Origin: Dendrocalamus latiflorus
Taxonomy: Eukaryota > Streptophyta > Magnoliopsida > Poales > Poaceae
Assembly: GCA_017311315.1 (NCBI GenBank)
Contig: CM029666.1
Coordinates: 6,447,414 to 6,511,413 of the forward strand
Length of the DNA: 64,000 nt
Reading direction: 5' to 3'
A model generated the notes under the pieces. It did no database searches. It had not been told where the DNA came from and saw only the letters and a program-made list of their open reading frames with translations. Below are positions 24,619 through 35,700 of this stretch, in pieces (position 1 is the first letter of the stretch; each line of letters begins with the position of its first letter). A program made the position numbers and the translations under genes.

Positions 24619-25456
24619 GCAGGCTCAGGATCAAGATCGATGATGGTGGTAATTTTCTTTGCGAAGTAGATATCGATATTAGCTGTTGTCCTATTCAGGG
24701 ACTCTCCCGTGTGCACATAATTTATAGCTATTTCTTCATGAGTTGCTTCTTCTGGAGCGATTGCTTCTGCTGGAGCTTTACCTTGCACATCGCTTCTTTC
24801 AATTGCGGTGGCAAGTCCCTTTAGTTTTTCGGCTCTGATGTGTGCGCACACATCCATGCCGATGGGGATATTCAGATCCTGTATGCCCTTTTTCTGAAGG
24901 TGTCATACTTGTGCCAGGTCTCAACTGGCTCCCCTTCTCTTTCTGGGGGACTTCAATGATCGGCTGTGATAAATCCCTCTTATCCTTCTTCACCAGGCGT
25001 CCCCGGTTACTAAGGATTCGAGGAATCGAAGTTCTCGTCCTCATTTTTTTTTCTGAGGCCTCTGGACGAGATTAGGGATACCTTCTGCTTTCTTTGGTAT
25101 TTCAACCCTCTCCGGTGCAGTGCGTTCAGGCACATGCGACTTAGTCACGCTCTTCAAATCACTAAAGTGATCAGGCAGTTGATTTGCTAATGCTTGCAAA
25201 TCTATTGTCTTCTGGACTTCTCTATTCGCTTCACTAGTGCGCGGGTCATCTGCATGGATTACCGTGGCTTGCCACGTAATTTCCCGACATTCTTCATCAA
25301 GGGGTTGATTTCCTCCCCTAATGTTGGGAAATTTTCGGTAGTGACCTTTGCGCTAGTTGCATAGGTAAATGGATGTTGTAGGCCGAAGGTCTAAGGTTAA
25401 TGAGATTTGCTGCATGTAGGACTGCTTGTCCGCAACATGTAGCTGGCAAATTACAA

Positions 25457-26050
25457 TTATGCAAAAGAGATCGGGCAATAAAATTTAATTCTCTTAATTA
25501 AAGGCTCTGCCAAACCATTCTGGGTATGGACATACGGTACCGAATGCTCAACTGCAATTCCCATCGCCATGCAATAATCATTAAATGCCTTTGAAATAAA
25601 TTCGCCAGCGTTGTCCATTCTGATGGACTTGATGTGATGATCAGGAAAAACACATTTCTGATGCGAATGATCTGCGAGATCAATTTTGCAAAGACGTGGT
25701 TTCTTGTGGATAATAAACCCACATACGACCACTTCGATGAAGCGTCAATGAGCATCATGAAATACTTAAATGGCCCTGAGACGGGCTGAATGGAACCGCT
25801 AATGTCTCCCTGGATGCGTTCCAGGAATGCAGGGACTTCATCCTTCACTTTTAGAGTGGAGGGGTCTAGTAATTAGTTTCCCGGTGGCACATGCAGGGCA
25901 CACAAAATCTTCATGATTCGGGAAATTCTTCACATTAATATTATGTCCATGCAAGTTATTGATTATGCTACTCATCATCCTAAGACCTGGGTGGCCTAAT
26001 CTGTAATGCCAAAGATAGAATAGTTCAGAGCTTCTAAATACTGTTTTCAT
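25457..26050 (-). pseudogene. Copia GAG-pre-integrase and integrase, frameshifted
   Basis: Minus-strand frames overlap: 26050-25838 reads YLWHYRLGHPGLRMMSSII and CPACATGKLITRP, the zinc-binding GAG-pre-integrase module (HxxxH and CxxC). From 25848 the core starts with IQGDISGSIQP and KYFMMLIDASSKWSYVGL, and in the next frame 25732-25457 gives HIKSIRMDNAGEFISKAFND, GIAVEHSVPYVHTQNGLAE. The acidic triad D-D-E can be placed (GDI, MDN, LAE). A frameshift between the two core segments prevents a complete integrase. Confidence 0.85.
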
Positions 26051-26118
26051 AACAGTGTACGCTGCAGGCGCCTTAATGTTGGTATAATATAGCCTAGTTT
26101 CAAGTGAAGGAAGTTTTT

Positions 26119-26436
26119 CTAGTACCCTTTTCGATTCTCTTCGCGCTTCGTAATGAGCAGGTATTTCTTACCGTACTCTTTGTCAGTCTCAACGTGGAAA
26201 CCATTGGCGCGAATATCCTTAAAACTTAGGAGAGTTCTAGTCGATTCTGGGTACAATAAGGCTTCTTCAATGACCAAAGTTGTGCCCATTGTGGCTCTTC
26301 CTGAACCAATTATACATGTATCGCTTCCGGCGATTGTCGTAAGGCTGCCAGTGCTCTTACGAATCGACTGAAAAAACTTAGTCTCTCTTAAGATGGTATG
26401 CATTGTGCCGCTGCTAGCTAAGCACACTTCATTCAT
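26119..26436 (-). pseudogene. Copia protease region with catalytic Asp replaced
   Basis: The 105-codon frame reads CLASSGTMHTILRETKFF, GSDTCIIGSGRATM and LLYPESTRTLLSF, which is the retropepsin-like segment of Copia pol. The family active site is D-S/T-G/A in the context CLxDSGTTHTI; here the aspartate position is serine (codon AGC), so the protease should be inactive even though the frame is open. That single change would stop polyprotein processing. Confidence 0.75.
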
Positions 26437-27032
26437 AGGGCGCTACACGTGTTCTAATATAGGGTATTTATCAACATGTATGAGAAAGGCAATCAACACA
26501 TAAATAAAATACTCCAATATCAGAACATATCATGCCATCATAAACTAAATAAATGAATGAATTCTTCAAATATCATCCAACCATCACGAGAAAATAACAA
26601 TTCTTAAGTACCATCCATGCAAATTCTAACATATTCTTCCACACAAAATAAATGACAATTAAAGTCGAAATGCATTCAGTGCACTGGACTTCTTCTGCTA
26701 TTTGCTCGGGGTGATATTCTCTTCAAAAGAAATCATGACGGTGGCTGCTTCGAGGTCGAGAGGGGTGTTGCTGTCGTAATGGTCTCAAACACCATCAGCG
26801 TAGGCAGCTGCTCAGAACGCTCCCCCTCAACCAATGTAGAGTGGGCTTCATGTGCCCTTTGCCATCCCGTTTTGGCTTGCTAGCCTTATTCTCACGTGGA
26901 GCATCTGATTTGCCTTTCTGGGCTGCGGTCTTACCCTTCCTTCCCCTTTTCTCTATCAAGGGCTTTCGCACCTTGTTGCTCCCGGCGTTGGCTTCACGGC
27001 CAGTGGAGCTACCAGATGGCTGAGTGACTTAG

Positions 27033-27559
27033 TTTTTGCGGAGAACTTCGTCCTGAGCTTCCGCAATTTGCATCATATCAATCAATTCGGCATATTCCTA
27101 ATAGCCATCTTGACGATAATTGCGTGCGGATTGTACTGCATGGGGTGAAAGGATTTTCTCAATTTTCTGTTTTCGGGTACAAATCCTGTGTAAGGCATAA
27201 TTGTATTCCTCGACCGTCTTAAAGTCGGCAAATCTTAGTCTGATCCACTCTTGCTCTGCTTGGGAAAGAATGGTGTACTTTAGCCTCTCAAACCGCTTCT
27301 GGAGTGCGGTCCAAAGTGCTAGCGCGCTTTCCTCTGCCATGTACTCATTCTTGAGAGTGAGACAGAGATGATGCCTGAGAAAATGAAGTGCCTGATCATT
27401 CTTCTCAGGTTTGGGTTGAGCGTCATTCAGTCCGCCAATCCCAATAGCAGCGCGGAGCTTCCTGGCTCAAAGCACAATCTCGACATCGGATACCTACGTC
27501 AGATAGTTTTGGCCATACTGGGCCAGCTCCTCGAACTCCCAGTTCGTGATGCTAGTCAT
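27033..27559 (-). pseudogene. Copia gag with in-frame stops
   Basis: From an ATG at 27559 the frame gives MTSITNWEFEELAQYGQNYL and then a stop, a second stop 12 codons on, then ARKLRAAIGIGGLNDAQPKP, LRHHLCLTLKNEYMAEESAL, ALWTALQKRFERLK, IRLRFADFKTVEEYNYALH. This is the UBN2-type capsid region of Copia gag. The two early stops, and loss of the frame before a zinc knuckle, make it non-coding now. Confidence 0.85.
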
Positions 27560-28099
27560 CTAAATGTGTATAAGTCTACTTCTGGTAGACATGCACGGAA
27601 TAATTCACTGCGGGTAAATAAATGGTACAAAAGGTTCTCATAATGTTTCATAATTTTCTGTGCATTTTCTATAATTTTACTGCTAATTTCAGTGATTAAA
27701 AGTAATTTTTCAGTAATTACAATTAACCAAAACAGTAAATAAATATAGAAAACACACAAATAATAATGGCAGAAATAAATAATCTTCAAATGCTAAAAAT
27801 AATGCAAAATTCGGATTCCCGATGCCCTTTTATGCTAAAATATGAAATTTCAGCAAATTCTGCAATTCCAGGGGGTTTTTACGCAAATTTCCAGTTCAGA
27901 GAAAATTCGTGTAATTTTCTGATTTACAGAGGGGTTTTCTGCAAAATTCTGGACCCGCTCGTAAATTTAAGGGCTTATTCGCAATTTTCGGAACTACGAG
28001 GCCTTACCTGCAAAATTCTGGGCTCAAATTAAAGTTTTAAGGGCTTATTTGCATTATCCCGAAAAATGAAGGACTTTTTCGCAAAAATCCCGCACCGGC

Positions 28100-28800
28100 C
28101 CACTTGCCCCCCGTTTTTTCTTCTTCTTCCGGCCCACCACCCTTTGGCCCATATGGCTTTTCTTTTCCCCCACCCGCGGCCCACCTTCCCCGGGCCCATG
28201 CAGCCTGCCCCCCATACACAAACCGGGGCTAGGGTTTCCCTAGCCCGGTATTTGCAAGGTGGCGGCGGCTCATGAGGCGGCGGCGCATGGCGGGAGGCGT
28301 CGGCGTGCGGGCCGCGCTGCGGGAGGGCGCCGGCTGCAGGCGGCGGATGGCCGGCTCGGGCGGCACGGGCGCGACGGGAGGCGCCGGTTCCAACCGGGCG
28401 CGGGGTGGAGGCCGGCTGCGGCAGTGCCGGTGCGGCGACGGCCTGCGCGCGTACGGGCACGCGGAAGGCGAGGGGGCGCGGCCGGTCGCGCATGCGGGCG
28501 CGCGGTAGGGCCGGTGGTGCGGGCGTGTGCGAGCTGCGGGCGGCGCCCGGGAGGAGGCGGCTTCGGGCCGAGGCGCGAGGCGGCCCAGCCGGCGGAGGTG
28601 GGAGGAGCCCGAGCGGCGGCCAGCGCTCGCGCGTGCGGGTGCGAGTCGGCGGCGGGCTGCCGGCGCCGTGCGGGCAGGCGGGCCCGTGCAGGGGCGCGCG
28701 AGGACCGAGGCGCTTCAGGCGGCGCCGCGCCGGAGGTGGCCGGCCGGTGGCGGCGCCAGTGCATGCAGGCGCAGCGGCCATGCGTGGGCATGAGCCAAAT
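28100..28800 (-). other. GC-rich insert in the retrotransposon leader
   Basis: Between the PBS and gag the element carries about 700 bp of very GC-rich sequence whose composition contrasts sharply with the AT-rich gag side. Open frames run through it in several phases on both strands, which is expected of such composition, and none shows a known domain. At 28226-28245 it contains CTAGGGTTTCCCTAGCCC, typical of plant gene 5' regions. It may be host promoter or first-exon DNA picked up by the element; that is a guess. Confidence 0.4.
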
Positions 28801-28890
28801 TCCTCCCCCTTCTTTTTATTAGATCTACAATGCTGTGCAGAACTAAACATGAAACCCATGCATATATTTTTCGTTTCTACTTCTATGATG

Positions 28891-29088
28891 CAATCAACAT
28901 CTACCCCGTTTCGTAATCCACCGATCGACATTGTGCCGGCGATTTCAGATCTGCTCGCGGTAGATTTAGGGCGGATTTGCATCGTTCTACAGTGCAATCG
29001 ACATCTACCCCGTTTCACAATCTACCGATCGACATTGTGCCGGCGACTTCAAGTCTGCTCGCGGTAGATTAGGGCGGATTTGCACCGT
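28891..29088. repeat. 104-bp tandem duplication in the retrotransposon leader
   Basis: Copies start at 28891 and 28995, each with ACATCTACCCCGTTTC, ACCGATCGACATTGTGCCGG and TCTGCTCGCGGTAGATT, differing by a few substitutions and one base of length. It lies just inside the 5' LTR. Confidence 0.9.
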
Positions 29089-29181
29089 AGAATTTCAATC
29101 TAGAACGCGAAAAGAAAATACAGATTCAAAAACGATCTAGAAAATTCAATCTGTGCTTCGATGATTACCTCGTTCACCGGA

Positions 29182-29201
29182 GCGAAGTCGTGCTGATAAC
29201 G
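29182..29201 (-). other. Primer binding site of the Copia element
   Basis: Next to the 5' LTR the minus strand reads CGTTATCAGCACGACTTC, a form of the tRNA primer binding site seen in some plant Copia lineages. Confidence 0.65.
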
Positions 29202-29425
29202 TGTTGAGAAACCGTCGCTGGCGACCAGTCCGAGCGATTCCGAATCAATCACAGAATCACAGAAGAATAGATTGAACACACAGAGAGTAGAGAGAACTCC
29301 TGACCTTTCTTTATTGCTTTCATTCATGTCTACATAATGAGGGGGTATAGGTCCCTATTTATAGACTACAATGAGGTGCCCACCATGGGCCGCGGGCTAC
29401 TGGCCCAGGCCCAGGTTTCTTAACA
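29202..29425 (-). repeat. 5' LTR of the Copia element
   Basis: 224 bp, TGTTGAGAAACC to TTTCTTAACA, followed by the target duplication CAACT. It nearly matches the LTR at 22528 (three substitutions, one 18-bp gap). Confidence 0.95.
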
Positions 29426-29712
29426 CAACTAACCCATCCGTCACAGGACTTAATTAAAAGAAAAGCCCATTAAAACAACAAAACTACCAATGGTCTATGA
29501 GCATATCCATATTAGCTCAAAAAACGAATATAAATATTTAACTTTCTGGAACAATTTTTATATTCAAAAATTATTTTTAATTATTATTTATTTTTATCAG
29601 CAGATAAAACTATGCCAATATAACACCCCTGTAGCCCATTAGCTCTCCCCTCCCTCTCCCGCCGCCTCTCCAACCCCACGCCCGCCGTCGCCGGCGACCA
29701 GAAGCGGCGGCC

Positions 29713-32700
29713 ATGTCGAGGTTCTGGAAGCCGGGGTCGGAGAAGCCGATCGCCTCGATCGTCGACGACGAGGAGGGCGGCGTCCTCTTCCTCCCCACCA
29801 ATACCAACTCATCCTCCTCCGGGTGCGCTTCCCCAAACCCTAAAACCCCGTTCCGTTCTTCCCTCTCGCCTTCGCGCTCCCTAATTGTGGTTTCTAAGGC
29901 TGGGTGGTGCTGCTGCTTCTGTTGCGGTTGGTGGTAGGTTTGGGTACGCGTCCTTGGAGAGGCAGCGGCAGCGGCTGCCGGTGTACAAGTACCGTAGGGC
30001 CATCCTCTACCTGGTGGAGCGACACGCCACGACCGTTGTCGTCGGGGAGACCGGAAGCGGCAAGTCCACGCAGATCCCTCAGGTACGTGCTCTAGGCATT
30101 TTTTCTCGAACGCTCCGTGGGTGCCTATAGCAGTGGGGATTTTTTTGTGTGTGTGCTGCGCTCTATTATTACGAGGCATTTGGTCGAATAGCTGGTGAGC
30201 GTGTGCGAGTCCAGTGCCCGGGCGAACTTTGTCTACTGATTGTCTTGTATTTTTTGGTAATATGGGCTTTTGTTTGGGTGTCCTAGGTGCTGTGGTGGAA
30301 AGGTGTGCTAAATTGCCAATATTGTGCGTTGTATTTGTGGCTATGCTCTGGATTTTTGACTGGATGAGAGCACGGGCTTTGGCTTAGTTATGGTTCCTCT
30401 TTTTTTTTTTTTTTTGCATTTGATTGAGGCCCCTAGGTGGTGTGTACTATTGTCACGTCCGCTATTATTATCTGTGTTGTGCTGCCACATCCTAGGGATA
30501 TAGATCAGCTAGATTTCATAGTAAACATGAACAATGGCCTACAGATAACCTAGAGGCATTCTAAGATAAAAATGGGGGGGGGGGGGGGGGGGGGATATAT
30601 GGAACAAAAATTAGCAAGGGAGGTGACAAAAATGTTTAGCATTTTACCAAATAAGTTTTCTGCCTTTTGAGTATTAAAATGTAGACTACTTGTTTCTACC
30701 TGTTAGCAGCCTATTTCTTAGATCAAATTTACACCCACTTTGCACTTGATCTCCTACTCATTCTTTAGAACTCCGACAGTCCGACTTAGTACCAAAACGG
30801 GTTCTTCACTTGCAGCATGTGGTATTACTCTCCAATTAAAATTCTGCTTATTCTCAAGCTACACCTGTCTGGCAAATAATTTATATGGCTGCTGTGTTGG
30901 CATTCTTCACATATATTGCTGCAGAATATCCTCTGATTGTTGGACTACTTGGTTGTAGTTGTTACTATCTGGCAATGGTCGTAGTAATATGTGTTAATTT
31001 TAAAGGGAATATATGTAGTGCAAACTCAATGGTAGGCACAATCTTGCAATTCGTTTTGTTTTTTAGTGCTAAATCAACACCAAAAATTCTAGAAAGAAAT
31101 TCAGGAAATAGTCTGTGGAGTGTTGTGGCACCTGTAAAATTTCATGCTGAAACTCTTTTTTTAAAAAAGAGAAATAATAAAAAAGAGATTTGAACTTAAA
31201 CAGTAACTTTTGCCTTCTATTTCCTTTTAATTTGTAGTTTGTCAGGAAATTTCTATTTTTTCGCGTATCCTAACACGTATTCAATTTGAGCTTGAAATTT
31301 TGTATGAAGGTAGACTGAGTTGAGAACTATCTTTGTCATTTATTTTGGATTTTTATATTGATTTCGTTATCAAACCAACATACTTTGCTTGGTTGCACCT
31401 ACATTTGAGTTCCCACAATCCCACTAGATATGCTCCAATTTTAGAATTTCAACCTTCATGTATATAACTGGGAAGTTGTATGACAAGTTTATTTTTTGCT
31501 GGTTAAATGTTAAATTTTGTAATATTCGAAAAAAGGGTAAACCAAAAAACTCTTATGCGTAAAAGCCCCTGAAAGAAGCAAGCACTGTATAATGTGTCAT
31601 TATCTTACTGGCAAATGATGTTTCATTTCTAACTTCAGTGTATTTTGAATCAGTACCTTAAGGAAGCTGGTTGGGCTGAGGGCGGTCGACTTATTGGTTG
31701 CACCCAGCCAAGACGATTGGCTGTGCAGGTATCAAGCGTCTTTAATATTCATTCAGATATTATATGATGCCCACAATTATGCTCCATTCACATATTCCTT
31801 ATTGGAGATTTCTGCATCTTTATTATAATCGGAAGACTTAGTCCAATACTTCAAATAAACATGCCTGCTGAGTGGAAAAATTCTAAGAATCAGGTAGCGC
31901 CAGTCCTAGATGGTACTTTGCTAGCATGTCCTGCAATTATTCATCAAGCATAATACTAATAAAATATATATTTCAAGTCATGGTAGGTGCTTGCATGCTT
32001 GGATAAATATTTCAGTGCTGAAAGTCTGAAACCTTTACCATCATGGTTATTTTACCTCAAACATGTATATACTAAATAGTATTTCAACTTTGGGCTATAT
32101 CCAGGCAAAATGATGTTCATTGAAGAACTACTCTATGTAGAATGCAGCATTGGAAAGCATTCTGCTGAAAACTTATTATTATTTTCCTAGTGATTTCTCA
32201 CATCCTATCATAGAGCCGTCAGCAACTCGGCGGATAAAATTGTATCCTTGCTGAATTAAGGATGGTAGCTAGGTGTAAATTTTACTGCTCTCACAAACTG
32301 CTTTATTGCCTTAATGTTCCTGTTCAAAGGTCTTCTCTGTTCTTTGAGTACATTTGCATATGCTTCTTTTTTTCTTCTTCTGATCATTTCCTTTTGAGTA
32401 ATCTGAGTTATTTGAACAGGCAGTTGCATCAAGAGTAGCTGAAGAAGTAGGTGTGAAACTTGGTGAGGAAGTTGGTTATGCAATCCGATTTGAAGATCAA
32501 ACAAATCCGGTATGATCAAGTTTTCCTCCTTGCACAGTTTTTCCCCTCAATTCTGCAATACAAAACATGGTAGTATGTCTACAGTTTTCCTTTGTTGCTT
32601 TATTATGTCATTAATATGAAATAAACATAATACAAATTTGGGTATCAAAGTGGAACATATCGGTTTTCTTGCCCTTTCTCTTCTTATGCCCTACCTCTTT

Positions 32701-35700
32701 TGACAGGGAATGACCATGATCAAATTTCTCACAGATGGGGTACTGATTAGAGAAATGATGGAAGATCCTCTTTTGACCAAATATAGGTACCAACTTATTT
32801 CCGTCAATATTTCTATGACTGTAAGCCAGAAGTCCAAATTGTTACCTGCCTCTTTGTCATGATTACTCAACCATGTTTGATCCAATTGTATAAGTGGCCC
32901 TCTTTATCCTGATTATACTGTGGCTGATATTCATAAATCATAATGGATAAAAACTCCTTTTCTAGTTGAAGAAAATGCATTGTAAATTATCTAATTTGTC
33001 TTCTTGGAGGATTCCATACTGGTTTCTTTTATTCAGACATCAAGCCACATTTTTCTGTTTTGTTAGTGTAATTATGGTAGATGAAGCTCATGAAAGATCC
33101 ATTTCAACCGACATGTTGCTGGGACTCTTGAAAAAGGTTTGCATCTTTTGAATAAGCAAGTTTGATTTCTCTTCTTGTCATCTGTGAATAATATTTTGTT
33201 TGCCACCATGCATGTATCTTTACATGAATAAACCAGATTCAACGGCGTCGGCCCCAGTTGCGTCTAATCATTTCCTCTGCAACAATTGAAGCAAGATCAA
33301 TGTCAACCTTTTTCAACATTAGGTTATTCCCTACCTAGTAAGAACTAGTTTCATATCCTTTCATCTTTGCACTTCGTTGCTTTTTGTTTATAACGCTAAG
33401 GTAAAACAAGTGCATTGCGGCCAGCAGGAAATCCTCTAGAAAGCAATTTAGTCATATAGATGGTCTGCATGAAGAAGCACAATTTCCTAGAAATATAGTG
33501 AGACTTGTAAGATAGCTTCCTCAATAACTGCCGTGATACTAAATTATTTCCAATTCTAGGTAACCTTGTCACATGACGTAAATCTGAGAATACTGACACC
33601 AAGAAATGTCATGTAGGTGCCACCCTTCACAGGTAGTTTCTTTTCAAGAACAAGTTAAAAGCCTTGCTACAGTAAATGCACAAATAGTTCCGTCTGTCAA
33701 CCTCATCAGGATGCAATTTGTAACTCTGATACATGAACTGGTGTCTGTTGCTTAAACATGATATGCACTGGACACTGGTGTATGCACTCTAATTTGCGCA
33801 GCAGGCCTGATCTTTGAATTTTCTTTCATCTTGTTTTTTCTTGGACACTGGTGTATGCACTCTAATTTGCGCGGCAGGCCTGATCTTTGAATTTTCTTTC
33901 ATCTTTTTTTTTTTCTTTCACGTACAGGCGGAAGAATTCCTTGCTTGAGTCTGCTGATCATTTGCCCAACCCAGAACCTGCTATACTTTCTGTTGAAGTA
34001 TGTTTTCCTTTTGAGGTGAAATACACATGGAGAAGGCCTCTCCTTATTGAAGAAAGTATAGTTTGATTATAATTTGATTCTACAGGGTAAAGGGTACACT
34101 GTAGAAATTCATTATGTTGAAGAACCTGTCTCAGACTACTTGCAAGCTGCTGTGAATACTGTTCTTCTTATTCATGAAAAGGTTAGTCGTTTTTGGCTGT
34201 CTAACAAACAACAGATGTCATGTCAGTTATTATGCTTCTTAGGATACTTTTGACCATTTGGTACTTTGGTTTCCTTTATATCCTAGATTATATTTGATTT
34301 GTCTGGTCCGTTGATTCTTGTAATGTGTCAACAGTTATTATTTACTTCTCTTAGGCTGTTTTGCTTTTTGATAAAACAAATGTCAAGCTTATTCAGAATT
34401 TCAGATTACTGTTTCAGATTTTAGACACAGCTCTGCAGCTAACATAAACTTTACTACCGCTGGCTTATATGAATGGAGGTCAAGTGCTGTTACACTATGG
34501 GTTTGGCAGAAGTTATATGTGCAATACATGCTCAGTCTTGTAAGCATTGGAGTTCAAATTATACTTATTGGCTGCGTAAAAATGCATGTCTGTCCACAGA
34601 CATTTAAAACCCCCCAAAAAAATGTAAACGTCAAAATTAAAACGATTGTTGTTGATTAAGAGACATAATCACATAATTCATCAAAATAGTTACTGAGGAA
34701 GCAAGTTGAGAAAAATATCTTATTATCTCTTGTATTTGATACATTTGTAGAAATGTTTACCACAATAATCGTTGTCTCCGTCAGTCTCTCTTCAATTATT
34801 TGTTTATGATATCAGACAAAGTGGTTAAAGGAAACACTAAGCTGATACGATCATAGTCCATCGGATAAACAGGCATAGTTTTCTTATTCTTTTGATAATG
34901 TTGTAGTCTCTGAGGTGAATATGGAGCTGCAAGCATTCATCTTTATAGTACTGCGGTAGTTTGCATTGCCATATTCTTATCCTTTTATATTTAATCTCTT
35001 CCTCCTTTTGAAGGAAAATAATTACTCTTCCCAGTCATTGAATAGCTTTTTTTTTGTCTTCATTCATTAATTTCTGCAGGAGCCACCAGGGGATATTTTG
35101 GTGTTTTTAACTGGCCAGGATGACATAGATGCTGCTGTTAAGTTGCTAAATGAAGAAATTCAACATCTTAGAAGACACTATTTTGGTATTTTTCTGCATC
35201 ATATAGAATAGTGAAATAAAATACGCTAATATTTACTAGTCACCTCCAGACTCAGATGAGGATAAAATAGGTTGTTTTGGAAATGGATGTCTGGTCCTTG
35301 GAAGTCCATGTCGTTGCGAAATTACTTTATCTGCTTGCGGTAGTAAATTATGATTTCTAATGCATTCAGATTGCATTGATTCTCAGACTTGCTGATTTTG
35401 CCCTTATACTCCGGCCTTCCGCGGGGAGATCAAGTAAGTAGTCCTCACTCATTAGTGCTATATGGTAAAATATGTTGTGATTAGTTGCCACTCCATATTG
35501 ACACTATCTATTGTTCTTTGGTTTTCTAGGATCTCATTTTTGCTCCTACTTCAAAAGGGAAAAGGAAAGTTGTGATATCAACCAACATTGCTGAGACGTC
35601 ATTGACTCTGGAGGTACGGCATGGCTATGCTAACAAATACCATGTTGGTTGTGGCTGATTTCTCTCAATATTGTGCAGGGCATGGTGTATGTTGTTGATA

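Larger units (their letters stand above)
22528..29425 (-). mobile_element. Complete but defective Copia retrotransposon, 6.9 kb
   Basis: Two LTRs in direct orientation (22528-22769 and 29202-29425) enclose a minus-strand gag-pol relic, and a perfect 5-bp target duplication CAACT flanks the whole (22523-22527 and 29426-29430). The 5' LTR is the right one. Minus-strand order is LTR, PBS, an unusually long GC-rich leader (about 27600-29195), gag, protease, integrase, reverse transcriptase, RNase H, PPT, LTR; integrase before reverse transcriptase defines Copia. The LTRs differ by three substitutions over 224 aligned bases plus one 18-bp indel, about 1.3 percent. That suggests insertion in the order of half a million years ago if a rate of 1.3e-8 per site per year applies. 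Stops, frameshifts and a lost protease aspartate show it cannot move by itself. Confidence 0.95.

Noticed and set aside
28029..29067. Overlapping long open frames (up to 329 codons) in the Copia leader
   Set aside because: Extreme GC content keeps stops rare in all frames. No family is recognisable and no frame is favoured.
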